From assembly GCF_028369055.1 (NCBI RefSeq), contig NZ_JAQNCZ010000001.1, positions 434,001 to 498,000 on the forward strand: a DNA stretch of 64,000 bases, given 5' to 3'. The position numbers were made by a program, and so were the translations under genes. Below are positions 39,697 through 47,980 of the stretch, piece after piece. The notes below the pieces were generated by a model, which made no database searches, was not told the origin of the DNA, and saw only the letters and a program-made list of their open reading frames with translations. This DNA comes from Cognatishimia sp. SS12 (lineage in GTDB: Bacteria > Pseudomonadota > Alphaproteobacteria > Rhodobacterales > Rhodobacteraceae). Position 1 is the stretch's first letter. The number at the start of each line of letters is the position of its first letter.

Positions 39697-40767
39697 ATGT
39701 CAACAGAAGTAAGCCGCGCGAATGAGACGGGTAAAGTACCGGGCTGGGTGCCGGCCTATGCGGTACGGTATTTGGAGCACACAGAAAAAGGCGTTTCAAT
39801 TCGGCAGCTTGCAAGGAATTCACAATGTCATGCCTCCACGGTATTGCGCCAGATAAGGCGGGTCGAGGCCCGGCGCGAAGATCCGCTGATCGACGAGGCG
39901 CTGGTGCTGCTGGGCAAACATGTTCAGGCCGATGACGGTCACAGCGCCGCCAGTTTGGCGCAGGTCGGGCGCAACGCTTTGCCCGAGGGGCCGCCCAGCG
40001 AGGAGAGTTTTGACAACGCCGCGCGGGAGGTCCTCTCAAAGTTGAACCAGCCCTCCGCAGTGTTGGCGGTTGCCGTCGACATGGAAAAGGGGGTCGTGGT
40101 GCGGGACGGTGCGGATGGCGTGCCCGAACGTATGGCGGTGGTCGACCGGGCCATCGCGCAGGCTTTGGCGCTGAAAGACTGGATCAGCTGCCAGACCGCG
40201 GCCCGCATTAGCCGCTATGAAATCACCCCGGCGGGCCGCGATGCGCTGGCGCAGTTGCTGGCCGCCGGTGCAAATGTCGCCCTGCGTGATGCGGCCGACG
40301 CGGCTGCGGCCACCTCGGTGCGGTTTCACAGCCAGGAAAGCCCCCTGACCGTCCTGGCCCGGCATCGGGACCGAGAAGGCAAACCGTTTATTTCACGCGA
40401 TCTGGTCGCCGCCGGCGAACGCCTGCGTGAAGATTTCGAATTGGCGCAGATGAATGGTGTCTTTGCCGCTGATATCTGTGGCTGGCTGGCCGAGACCCGC
40501 GCCTCCCGTGACACCTCGGCGGACCATACGGCGGGGCATCAGGTGCAGAACGCCGCAGATCGCCTGCACCGCGCCTTTGAAACTTTGGGCGAGGGGCTGG
40601 CAGACGTGGCGCTGCGCTGCTGCTGTTACCAAGAGGGGCTGGAGCAGGCCGAGCGCAGCCTCGGATGGCCCGCGCGCTCGGGCAAAGTGGTGCTGCGCAT
40701 TGCATTGGCGCGCCTTGCCGCACATTATCAGGCCGCCCGACAAGAGCAGGGCGACCTGATCGGCTAA
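39697..40767 (+). CDS. Helix-turn-helix protein with DUF6456 domain
   Basis: The 356-aa product has an N-terminal helix-turn-helix (YLEHTEKGVSIRQLARNSQC and SQCHASTVLRQIRR). The C-terminal half matches DUF6456 as I remember it: SPLTVLARHRDREGKPFISRD, then LREDFELAQM, and near the end DVALRCCCYQEGLEQAE and LGWPARSGKVVLRIALARL. The domain is alphaproteobacterial and of unknown function. The start is the ATG at 39697 after GGGGGCAGG; an ATG at 39667 has its Shine-Dalgarno too close. It converges on katA with a four-base gap. Confidence 0.8.
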   Translation: MSTEVSRANETGKVPGWVPAYAVRYLEHTEKGVSIRQLARNSQCHASTVLRQIRRVEARREDPLIDEALVLLGKHVQADDGHSAASLAQVGRNALPEGPPSEESFDNAAREVLSKLNQPSAVLAVAVDMEKGVVVRDGADGVPERMAVVDRAIAQALALKDWISCQTAARISRYEITPAGRDALAQLLAAGANVALRDAADAAAATSVRFHSQESPLTVLARHRDREGKPFISRDLVAAGERLREDFELAQMNGVFAADICGWLAETRASRDTSADHTAGHQVQNAADRLHRAFETLGEGLADVALRCCCYQEGLEQAERSLGWPARSGKVVLRIALARLAAHYQAARQEQGDLIG

Positions 40768-40771
40768 GGCG

Positions 40772-42220
40772 TCAGCCCTGCATCGCCATGCGCGCCGTGC
40801 GGATGCCATTGGCGTAGGCCGGGCTGATCTGCTCGTAATGGGTCAACACGCGGGCAATGGTTTCTTCTTTCGCGCCCTGCATCGCTTCTGCGGTGTTCTG
40901 ATACAGCCGCGCCCGCTGCGCGTCGTCCATCAGATCGTGCAATGCCCGGGCCTGACTGTAATCATCATTGCCTTCGCGATGATCAAACCGATCTGCATCG
41001 CCTGACACCGCCAGCGGGGGTTCGGCAAAATCGCGGTCCTCGCGCGGGGCACCTTCGATCGAATTGGGTTCGTAATACACATCCGGGTTGCCGGTGCGCC
41101 CGCCGGTAAAGTTCATCTGGCCATCTTTGTGATAGTGATGCACCGGGCATTTGGGGGCGTTGACGGGCAGGGCCTCGTAATGGGTGCCAAGGCGATAGCG
41201 ATGGGCATCTGCATAAGAAAAGATGCGGGCTTGCAGCACTTTGTCTGGGCTGAAACCGACCCCCGGCACGATATTGGAGGGGCTGAAGGCCGCTTGCTCA
41301 ATTTCGGCAAAGTAATTGTCCGGGTTCCGGTTGAGTTCAAATTCCCCGATGGTGATGGGCGGAAAATCCGCATGCGGCCAGACTTTCGTCAGATCAAACG
41401 GGTTGAAGGCGGTTTGCGCGGCCTCAGCTTCGCTCATCACTTGAATCTGTAGGGTCCATTTCGGGAAGTCACCGTCTTCGATCGCCCCAAACAGTGCCTC
41501 TTGATACCCTTCGCGGGTTTCGCCGATCTTGGCACCGGACTCCGCATTGGTCAGATGTTGGTGCCCCTGCTGGGTTTTGAAGTGGAATTTCACCCAGGTG
41601 CGCTCCCCCTGATCATTGATCAGGCTGTAGGTATGCGAGCCATAGCCATTCATGTGCATGGGCGTGGTCGGGCAGCCGCGATCCGACATCAGGATGGTGA
41701 CCTGATGCAGCGCCTCTGGGCTGAGCGACCAGTAATCCCACATTGCTTCGGCGCTGCGCATATTGGTGCGCGGGTGGCGTTTTTGCGTGTGGATGAAATC
41801 AGGGAACTTGTAGGGGTCGCGCAGAAAGAACACCGGGGTGTTGTTGCCTACCAGATCCCAATTGCCGTCGTCGGTATAGAATTTCAACGCAAAACCACGC
41901 ACGTCGCGTTCGTTGTCCGCTGCGCCGAGCTCTCCGGCCACGGTGGAAAAACGCGCCAGCATCGGCGTGGTCGCGCCTTTTTGCAGCGCTTTGGCTTTGG
42001 TGTATTGGCTGATGTCTTCGGTGATACGCAACGCACCATAGGCCCCCCAGCCTTTGGCATGTACCACGCGCTCTGGAATGCGTTCGCGGTTTTGATGCGC
42101 CAGCTTTTCAATCAGCTGATAGTCCTGCAGCAGCACCGGGCCCCGCGCGCCGGCGGTCATGCTGTTTTGGTTGTCCGAAACCGGGGCACCGGCGGAGGTG
42201 GTCATTGTTTTCTTGGTCAT
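40772..42220 (-). CDS. katA: Monofunctional heme catalase
   Basis: The 482-aa small-subunit catalase breaks hydrogen peroxide into water and oxygen. The distal His is in [12 protein letters not shown], the distal Asn in [11 protein letters not shown], and the proximal heme ligand Tyr is in [14 protein letters not shown]. Length and absence of a C-terminal flavodoxin-like domain mark the small clade. It is divergent from oxyR, its expected activator. Confidence 0.96.
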   Translation of the reverse strand: MTKKTMTTSAGAPVSDNQNSMTAGARGPVLLQDYQLIEKLAHQNRERIPERVVHAKGWGAYGALRITEDISQYTKAKALQKGATTPMLARFSTVAGELGAADNERDVRGFALKFYTDDGNWDLVGNNTPVFFLRDPYKFPDFIHTQKRHPRTNMRSAEAMWDYWSLSPEALHQVTILMSDRGCPTTPMHMNGYGSHTYSLINDQGERTWVKFHFKTQQGHQHLTNAESGAKIGETREGYQEALFGAIEDGDFPKWTLQIQVMSEAEAAQTAFNPFDLTKVWPHADFPPITIGEFELNRNPDNYFAEIEQAAFSPSNIVPGVGFSPDKVLQARIFSYADAHRYRLGTHYEALPVNAPKCPVHHYHKDGQMNFTGGRTGNPDVYYEPNSIEGAPREDRDFAEPPLAVSGDADRFDHREGNDDYSQARALHDLMDDAQRARLYQNTAEAMQGAKEETIARVLTHYEQISPAYANGIRTARMAMQG

Positions 42221-42313
42221 GGGTCACTCTCTACAAATCTGATACGCGCAGGGTCGCAGGATAATGTGATAATATCCAATTGTAGTTTTTCATGAGTTTG
42301 ATAGGAAATACTT
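42221..42313. promoter_or_regulatory. katA/oxyR divergent control region
   Basis: AT-rich sequence GATAATATCCAATTGTAG around 42266-42283 and a GATAGGAAATA about 25 bases later resemble the spaced ATAG/CTAT half-sites of OxyR, but none is a full match. Function is likely from context; the site itself is uncertain. Confidence 0.4.
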
Positions 42314-43234
42314 ATGAATGTGACGCTAAAACATCTGACCTACTTCGCAGCTTTGGCCGAGCATCGGCATTTTGGTCGCGCGGCAGAGGCGTGCCATGTC
42401 AGTCAGCCCGCCTTGTCGGTTCAGATCCGCGATCTGGAGCAGGCCCTGAACGGCCCGCTGGTCGAGCGGCGCACCCGTGACGTGACCCTGACCCCCTTTG
42501 GTCGCCAGACCTTGGCCGCCGCACAGCGGATCTTGCAGGAAATCGAAGCGCTCGAGCGGGCGGCGCGCTGGCGCAAAGGGCTGGCGGGGTCGCTGTCGCT
42601 TGGGATGATCCCGACGATTGCGCCTTATCTTCTGCCCGGGGCGCTCGCCGCGCTGCGCGCGCGCGACATTTCGTTGGATGTACACCTGCGCGAGGGCAAG
42701 ACCGAGCGATTGATTTCCCTCTTGCATGCCGGGCATCTGGATGCGGCGGTCATGGCGCTGCCTTCGGGGGGCGAGGGGTTGGTGGATATCCCGTTGTTTG
42801 AAGATCGCTTTTTGCTGGCCGGGACGCCCGCGCAGCTTAAGGCGCTGGATCACGCCAGTGATGGGCTGCACCCAGAGGCGTTGCAACCGCATCGCCTGAT
42901 GCTGCTGGAAGATGGCCATTGCCTGACCGATCAGGCACTTGCGGTCTGTGGACGTGGCCGGGGGCACAGCCAAATTGACATGGGGGCATCGTCGCTGCCG
43001 ACGCTGACCCGTCTGGTGGCGGCCGGGTTTGGCCTGACATTGCTGCCCGAACTGTCGATTGCCGATGAACAGAGCGCCACACCCGAGATTGCGCTGCGCC
43101 GCTTTGCTGATCCGCAGCCCGCGCGACACATCGGTCTGGTGCGCCGCGCCGGGGTCAGTGATGCCGGGTGGTTTGACGCTTTGGCGGCTGTTCTTCAAGA
43201 CGTCGGTCAGGCGCTGGTTGCGCAAACACGCTGA
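42314..43234 (+). CDS. oxyR: Hydrogen-peroxide-sensing regulator OxyR
   Basis: OxyR is a LysR-type activator switched by a disulfide. The 306-aa product has the helix-turn-helix HFGRAAEACHVSQPALSVQI. The redox cysteines are Cys203 and Cys212 in EDGHCLTDQALAVCG, with the same nine-residue spacing as Cys199/Cys208 of E. coli OxyR. AGGAAA precedes the ATG. Divergence from katA supports the name. Confidence 0.93.
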   Translation: MNVTLKHLTYFAALAEHRHFGRAAEACHVSQPALSVQIRDLEQALNGPLVERRTRDVTLTPFGRQTLAAAQRILQEIEALERAARWRKGLAGSLSLGMIPTIAPYLLPGALAALRARDISLDVHLREGKTERLISLLHAGHLDAAVMALPSGGEGLVDIPLFEDRFLLAGTPAQLKALDHASDGLHPEALQPHRLMLLEDGHCLTDQALAVCGRGRGHSQIDMGASSLPTLTRLVAAGFGLTLLPELSIADEQSATPEIALRRFADPQPARHIGLVRRAGVSDAGWFDALAAVLQDVGQALVAQTR

Positions 43235-43246
43235 CCAATAGAAACG

Positions 43247-43273
43247 AAAAAAGCCCGCGCAAGGCGGGCTTTT
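43247..43273. terminator. Bidirectional terminator between oxyR and the peroxiredoxin gene
   Basis: AGCCCGC-gcaag-GCGGGCT has an A-run before and TTTT after, so it can end both convergent transcripts. Confidence 0.85.
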
Positions 43274-43302
43274 CAGATGATTTTTCCAGAGATACCTGTG
43301 GC

Positions 43303-43854
43303 TTATGCCGCGGCTTCGTCTGCCTTGGCTTTCAGGTGCTTCAGCAGGTTTTCTGGGGAGCTTTCGCCATAAGGATCTTCTGGGTGGTTGTCATCACGGC
43401 CTGGCTCTTCGAACCATGCTTCGACCACACCATCGTTGACGATGGCCGCATAGCGCCAGGAGCGCATGCCAAAGCCGAGGTTGTCTTTGTCAACCAGCAT
43501 CCCGACTTTGCGGGTGAACTGGCCGGACCCATCCGGGATCACTTTGACGTTTTTGATGCCCTGCGCTTCGGCCCATTTGTTCATGACAAAGCTATCGTTC
43601 ACGGACATGCAGTAAATCTCGTCGATGCCCTGCGCTTTGAACTCGTCAAAGCCGTTTTCAAAGCCCGGCAGCTGATAGGTAGAGCAGGTCGGGGTGAACG
43701 CCCCTGGCAGCGAGAACAGGATCACGCGCTTACCAGCGAAGTAATCATCGGTGCTCATGTCCTGCCAGCGGAAAGGGTTTGGCCCCTCAATGCTTTCGTC
43801 GCGTACGCGGGTGCGGAAGGTCACTTTGGGCAGTTTTTGGCCTGCAAACATCAT
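43303..43854 (-). CDS. Peroxiredoxin, Prx5/AhpE-like AHP1 group
   Basis: The 183-aa thioredoxin-fold peroxidase has the peroxidatic Cys in LPGAFTPTCSTYQLPGFE, the signature of the Prx5 group. It likely reduces peroxides in the cytosol, next to katA/oxyR. No glutaredoxin domain is fused. The frame starts at 43878, but AAGGAC lies just before ATC-ATG, so 43854 was preferred. Confidence 0.9.
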   Translation of the reverse strand: MMFAGQKLPKVTFRTRVRDESIEGPNPFRWQDMSTDDYFAGKRVILFSLPGAFTPTCSTYQLPGFENGFDEFKAQGIDEIYCMSVNDSFVMNKWAEAQGIKNVKVIPDGSGQFTRKVGMLVDKDNLGFGMRSWRYAAIVNDGVVEAWFEEPGRDDNHPEDPYGESSPENLLKHLKAKADEAAA

Positions 43855-44072
43855 GATGTCCTTGTTTTGAATTTCCATTGAGGTGCGATTTAAAATGATT
43901 CTAATCTTACTTCAATTGCTCGGCCGGGTTTTCCTGTTGATCTGCGGCAATATTGAACAGCCCGCGCGCGATATTTCAGCACTTGCATAGCGGCATTGCA
44001 CCTCTGGCCCTAGCTGCTATCAGTCGCTATGTTACCAAGACTTGTCGCAACCCTCGCCATAAGGACGCCAGC

Positions 44073-45023
44073 GTGAGAGACCTGAAAATCCCAGAGCAGC
44101 GCCACCCGGAAAAAGCCCACCGTCCGGATAATGCGCAGCCCAAGAAGCCAAAGTGGATTCGCGTCAAGGCCCCCACGGGCGAAGGCTATAACGCCACCAA
44201 GAAGATCATGCGCGAAAACAAGCTGGTGACGGTCTGCGAAGAGGCGGGCTGCCCCAATGCTGGCGAATGCTGGAGCCAAGGCCACGCCACCATGATGATC
44301 ATGGGCGATATCTGTACGCGCGGCTGCACCTTCTGCAATATCGCCACCGGTCGCCCGGATGCGCTGGATGCGTTTGAACCGGGCCGCGTCGCGGATGCGG
44401 TGCAGAAACTGGGTCTCAATCACGTGGTGATCACCTCGGTGGATCGGGATGACCTCAAAGACGGCGGGGCGGAGCATTTTGCCCAGACCATCCGCGCGGT
44501 GCGTCATCGCTCCCCCAAGACCACCATCGAAATTCTGACGCCTGATTTTCTGAAATGTGACGACTCGGTTTTGGAAACCGTCGTGGCAGCCAAGCCGGAT
44601 GTCTTTAACCATAACCTTGAAACGGTTCCCGGCCTCTATCCCGAGGTGCGCCCCGGCGCGCGTTACTTCCACAGCCTGCGCCTTTTGCAGCGCGTGAAGG
44701 AACTGGACCCCAGCATCTTTACCAAATCCGGTATTATGGTTGGGCTGGGCGAAGATCGCCAATCCGTGCTGCAAGTGATGGATGACGCCCGCGCGGCAGA
44801 TGTGGATTTCCTGACCATCGGGCAATATCTACAACCGACCCCGAAACACCATGCGGTGGATCGGTTTGTGACGCCTGAAGAATTCGACAGCTTTGAGAAA
44901 GCCGCCTATGGCAAGGGGTTCCTGATGGTGTCGGCCACGCCGCTGACCCGCAGTTCATATCATGCCGGGGACGATTTCGCGAAGCTGCGCGCCAATCGCT
45001 TGGCCAAGCTGGGTCAAGCGTAA
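44073..45023 (+). CDS. lipA: Lipoyl synthase
   Basis: LipA inserts two sulfurs into protein-bound octanoate. The 316-aa radical-SAM enzyme has the auxiliary cluster cysteines in [12 protein letters not shown] and the radical-SAM CxxxCxxC in CTRGCTFC. A serine ligand for the auxiliary cluster is seen in [10 protein letters not shown]. The frame is open to 43953, but AAGGAC six bases before the GTG at 44073 and the [13 protein letters not shown] start decide the shorter form. Confidence 0.95.
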   Translation: MRDLKIPEQRHPEKAHRPDNAQPKKPKWIRVKAPTGEGYNATKKIMRENKLVTVCEEAGCPNAGECWSQGHATMMIMGDICTRGCTFCNIATGRPDALDAFEPGRVADAVQKLGLNHVVITSVDRDDLKDGGAEHFAQTIRAVRHRSPKTTIEILTPDFLKCDDSVLETVVAAKPDVFNHNLETVPGLYPEVRPGARYFHSLRLLQRVKELDPSIFTKSGIMVGLGEDRQSVLQVMDDARAADVDFLTIGQYLQPTPKHHAVDRFVTPEEFDSFEKAAYGKGFLMVSATPLTRSSYHAGDDFAKLRANRLAKLGQA

Positions 45024-45062
45024 GGCGCTGATTTTGCAATAAAAATGCTAAGCGTCGGCCCG

Positions 45063-45111
45063 GGTGGGCGCGAAATGCGCCCGCCGTGGGGCGGGCGGAC
45101 GCATGCCCGCC
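45063..45111 (+). repeat. Two adjacent GC-rich hairpins after lipA
   Basis: GGTGGGCGC pairs with GCGCCCGCC (45063-45085) and GGCGGGC with GCCCGCC (45090-45111). GCGTCGGC and GCCGCTGACGC flank both. The layout suggests a repeat element or an RNA end structure; no T-run follows. Confidence 0.45.
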
Positions 45112-45125
45112 GCTGACGCGACAGG

Positions 45126-46010
45126 CTATGTCTCAGGTAGGGCTTTTAGATAGGCGGCGATCGCCGCGCGATCTTCGGCGCTCAGCCGCGCCATGTTTTC
45201 CACCACATGCGCCATCGCGCCGCCAACGCTGTCAAAATCAGGCGTAAAGCCGCTTTCCAAGTAGAACGCGATGTCGTTCTCTGACCAGCTGAGGGTGCCC
45301 GGTGAAATGCCGGGGATCTTGCCTTCGCCCGGCAGCTCGGCCCCCGTCAACCAGGCGTCGTATTGCAGATCGCCCAGCGGGCCGCGCGGTGTGTGACATT
45401 CGCCGCAATGGGCCAGTGCCTCAACCAGATAGCGCCCGCGTTCCAATTGCGGTGTATCGGCGGCGTCCATCACCCAATCATCATTGAAAAACAAGAACTT
45501 CCATCCACCAAGGCTGCGGCGAATGTTGAAGGGAAACCCGACCTCATGCGCGCGGCTTGCGGTGTCGGACACTGGCAAATCATCCATGAAGGCCTTGAGG
45601 TCGACAATGTCCTGATCGGTCATCTTGCTATAGGCCAGATATGGAAAGGCCGGGTAATAATGCTGCCCCTCAGGTGACACGCCCTTGGTCAGAGCATTGG
45701 CAAGGTCTGCAACATCCCAGCCGCCGATGCCAACCTCGGGATCAGGTGAAATATTGGGGGCATAGAAAGTGCCGAAATCCGATGGAAAGGCCTGACCGCC
45801 AGTGAGCAGCGGCATGTCAGACGCTTCGGCTTTGGGCGCGGCATGGCAAGATGCGCAGCCGGCGGCGTGAAAAACCAACGCGCCCCGGTCGGCGTCGCCG
45901 CTGAGCGCGTCAAAACGGGCGGCGTCCACCGTTTGGGGGCGCGTGATAAAATAAAAGGCTGCAAGGCCCACGAGGGCAAGAAAGATAAACCATCTGACAA
46001 AGCGGGCCAT
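45126..46010 (-). CDS. Membrane-anchored diheme cytochrome c
   Basis: The 294-aa product has an N-terminal membrane helix (residues about 5-23) and two heme motifs, CASCH near residue 52 and CGECH near residue 202. Each is followed by a distal methionine-containing segment (for example YSKMTD and ENMARL). It resembles the cytochrome subunits of membrane dehydrogenases such as the alcohol/gluconate type. No dehydrogenase subunit is adjacent. It follows the cytochrome c' gene by 14 bases. Confidence 0.88.
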   Translation of the reverse strand: MARFVRWFIFLALVGLAAFYFITRPQTVDAARFDALSGDADRGALVFHAAGCASCHAAPKAEASDMPLLTGGQAFPSDFGTFYAPNISPDPEVGIGGWDVADLANALTKGVSPEGQHYYPAFPYLAYSKMTDQDIVDLKAFMDDLPVSDTASRAHEVGFPFNIRRSLGGWKFLFFNDDWVMDAADTPQLERGRYLVEALAHCGECHTPRGPLGDLQYDAWLTGAELPGEGKIPGISPGTLSWSENDIAFYLESGFTPDFDSVGGAMAHVVENMARLSAEDRAAIAAYLKALPET

Positions 46011-46024
46011 ACAGATCCTTTAGA

Positions 46025-46489
46025 TTAGCGGCTGCGATATTCTCTGTGACAGGCGGTACAGGCGGCACCAAGTGGCCCCATTGCGCCGCGCAGCGCGTCC
46101 AGATCCGTGCTTGCCGCTGCTGCCATTGCGTTGGCCGCCTCGGTGGCCGCAGTTGCTTTGGCGATCACATCAGGGAAGTTCTGCCAGAGTTCCGGCTTGG
46201 CGCGGGTGCCTTCAACGCTGCCGTTGTCAGAGCCTTCGGGCCACATGTTCATGCCGTTGATGCTGGCCGCGGCCACGATATTGTCGGCCGCGATCTGCGC
46301 CACAGCGGCATCATATTCGATGTCGCCCTTGGCCATGCCGCCAAGAACACCAAGGTTGTGGTTATAGAGGTTCATCTGCCCTTGGCGCGCTTTGATCGCG
46401 CTATTATGGGCGGCATGACCATCCGCGTAGGTTAGGGTCGCCGTCAATGCCATCGCAGCAGCGGTTAGTGCAAGTGCTGTTCGTTTCAC
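46025..46489 (-). CDS. Cytochrome c' (cytochrome c556 type)
   Basis: The 154-aa periplasmic product has a signal peptide ending near LTYADG and a C-terminal single heme site CTACHREYRSR, the layout of cytochrome c'/c556 four-helix bundles. Such proteins bind NO or carry electrons. GGGAG lies six bases before the GTG at 46489, which decides the start. It is the first gene of a pair with the diheme cytochrome. Confidence 0.88.
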   Translation of the reverse strand: MKRTALALTAAAMALTATLTYADGHAAHNSAIKARQGQMNLYNHNLGVLGGMAKGDIEYDAAVAQIAADNIVAAASINGMNMWPEGSDNGSVEGTRAKPELWQNFPDVIAKATAATEAANAMAAAASTDLDALRGAMGPLGAACTACHREYRSR

Positions 46490-46615
46490 AATCGTCTCCC
46501 TGATTAACACCCCAAGGGCTCTGCATTCAGCCTAAGGCAAAATGTCGCAATTCATAGTGTCCAGAGGCGCAAACACCTCACGATTGTGTGAATGCCCGGC
46601 AAAACGGCACACTAC

Positions 46616-46810
46616 TCATTGTAGTGGCTGCGCTTTGATACGCTGGCCGCCCATCTTTTCCGGGCTCAGCGCCTCGGGCCAGCCCCAAAAGTATTCCACC
46701 GCAAACAGCAACGCAGCCAATGCCAGGACAATGGCCACAAGGATTTGCCGTTGCCGCGACGGGGGGCGGCGCACCCAAAGCGCAGCCCGCAAGAGCCAGC
46801 GCGGGTTCAT
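46616..46810 (-). CDS. Small membrane protein, 64 aa, coupled to hpt
   Basis: The ATG overlaps the hpt stop (ATGA). The product begins [19 protein letters not shown] and has a hydrophobic helix [23 protein letters not shown] at residues about 22-44, then a short polar tail. The basic N-terminus predicts an inside N-terminus. Comparable small proteins sit after hpt in other Rhodobacterales, as far as I recall. Function unknown. Confidence 0.7.
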   Translation of the reverse strand: MNPRWLLRAALWVRRPPSRQRQILVAIVLALAALLFAVEYFWGWPEALSPEKMGGQRIKAQPLQ

Positions 46811-47346
46811 TCGGTAAAGCGCACTTTGCCGATATAGGGCAGGTTGCGATTTCGCTGTGCGTAATCAATGCCGTATCCGACGACAAATTCGTCGGGGATC
46901 TCAAAGCCGGTCCAATCGGCGCGCACGTCCGCCTCGCGGCGCGACGGCTTGTCCAGCAGCGCAATGGTGCGCATTTTACGGGGCAACCGGCTTTCCAGCA
47001 GGTGTTTGACATGGCTTAGGGTGTGGCCGGTGTCCACGATATCTTCGACAACCAGCACATCGCGCCCGTGAATTTCACCGCGCAAATCCTTGAGAATGCG
47101 CACCTCGCGGCTGCTTTCTGTGCTATTGCCATAAGACGAGGCCTCTAGAAAATCGACCTCCACCGGCAGATCAAGCTCGCGCACAAGGTCAGCGATAAAC
47201 ACAAATGACCCGCGCAGCAGCCCCACCACAACCAGCTTGTCGGTGTCGGCAAATTCGCGGCGAATGTCGCTGGACAGCGCTTCGATACGGGCGGCGATGG
47301 ATTTGGCAGAGATCATCTGGTCGATCACATAGGCAGGCTGTGACAT
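46807..47346 (-). CDS. hpt: Hypoxanthine phosphoribosyltransferase
   Basis: Hpt salvages hypoxanthine and guanine with PRPP. The 179-aa product has [16 protein letters not shown], the flexible loop around [19 protein letters not shown] and the PRPP motif [13 protein letters not shown]. The frame extends about 110 bases upstream but the ATG at 47346 fits the family. It is divergent from the COQ10-like gene and coupled to the 64-aa membrane protein. Confidence 0.95.
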   Translation of the reverse strand: MSQPAYVIDQMISAKSIAARIEALSSDIRREFADTDKLVVVGLLRGSFVFIADLVRELDLPVEVDFLEASSYGNSTESSREVRILKDLRGEIHGRDVLVVEDIVDTGHTLSHVKHLLESRLPRKMRTIALLDKPSRREADVRADWTGFEIPDEFVVGYGIDYAQRNRNLPYIGKVRFTE

Positions 47347-47431
47347 GCTTCCCTCTTGATTTTTCAGCCCTACCATACGAAACGGGCGCCCAGAGTCCAT
47401 GCGAAACCACGACGTCAGAAGAAGGCCCTTC

Positions 47432-47875
47432 ATGCCCACACATTCCGAAACCCGCACCCTCCCATACAGCGCAGCGCAGATGTATGATCTGGTGGCGGAT
47501 GTGGCGGCCTATCCGGAGTTTCTGCCCTGGTGCGCGGCGGCGCGTATCCGCGCGCGCGAAGATCACGGCACGACCGAAGTGATGTTGGCCGACCTGGTGA
47601 TTTCTTTCAAAGTGTTCCGCGAACGCTTTGGCTCGCGCGTCACCTTGCACGCGGAGGACAAGAATATTCTGACCGAATACCTCGATGGGCCCTTCAAATA
47701 CCTCAAGAGCACCTGGGATTTCAAAGATATCGACGGCGGCTGTGAGGTTTCGTTTTTTGTGGATTTCGAATTTAAGAGCGCTCTCTTGCAGGGCATCATT
47801 GGCGTCGTATTCAACGAGGCCATGCACCGCATTGTGCGCGCCTTTGAAAAACGCGCCGCCGCGCTTTACGGCTGA
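47432..47875 (+). CDS. COQ10/RatA-type START-domain protein
   Basis: The 147-aa product has the COQ10 fold pattern: [23 protein letters not shown] near residue 15, then [19 protein letters not shown] and a C-terminal amphipathic helix [17 protein letters not shown]. Such proteins bind ubiquinone and aid respiration; the E. coli relative RatA was reported to bind ribosomes. AGAAGG precedes the ATG at 47432. Confidence 0.9.
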   Translation: MPTHSETRTLPYSAAQMYDLVADVAAYPEFLPWCAAARIRAREDHGTTEVMLADLVISFKVFRERFGSRVTLHAEDKNILTEYLDGPFKYLKSTWDFKDIDGGCEVSFFVDFEFKSALLQGIIGVVFNEAMHRIVRAFEKRAAALYG

Positions 47876-47889
47876 CCTCGGTTGACCCC

Positions 47890-47911
47890 GTAGGCCGGGC
47901 TTCAGCCCGGC
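47890..47911 (+). repeat. REP-like GTAG hairpin
   Basis: GTAG is followed by GCCGGGC-TTCA-GCCCGGC. A GTAG tetranucleotide next to a short GC hairpin is the classic layout of REP elements. It could also aid transcript termination after the COQ10-like gene. Confidence 0.45.
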
Positions 47912-47927
47912 ACATGAGTTGGGCCCA

Positions 47928-47956
47928 AAGAAAATGGGCGACCCAAAGGCCGCCCA
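47928..47956 (-). terminator. Probable amt terminator
   Basis: On the minus strand TGGGCG-N10-CGCCCA is followed by TTTTCTTT, about 25 bases after the amt stop. Confidence 0.65.
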
Positions 47957-47980
47957 CATCAGAACATTTAGCGCGCGTAC

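Noticed and set aside
43953-44072. Longer LipA starting at 43953
   Set aside because: The 40 extra residues lack family character, and AAGGAC precedes the GTG at 44073.
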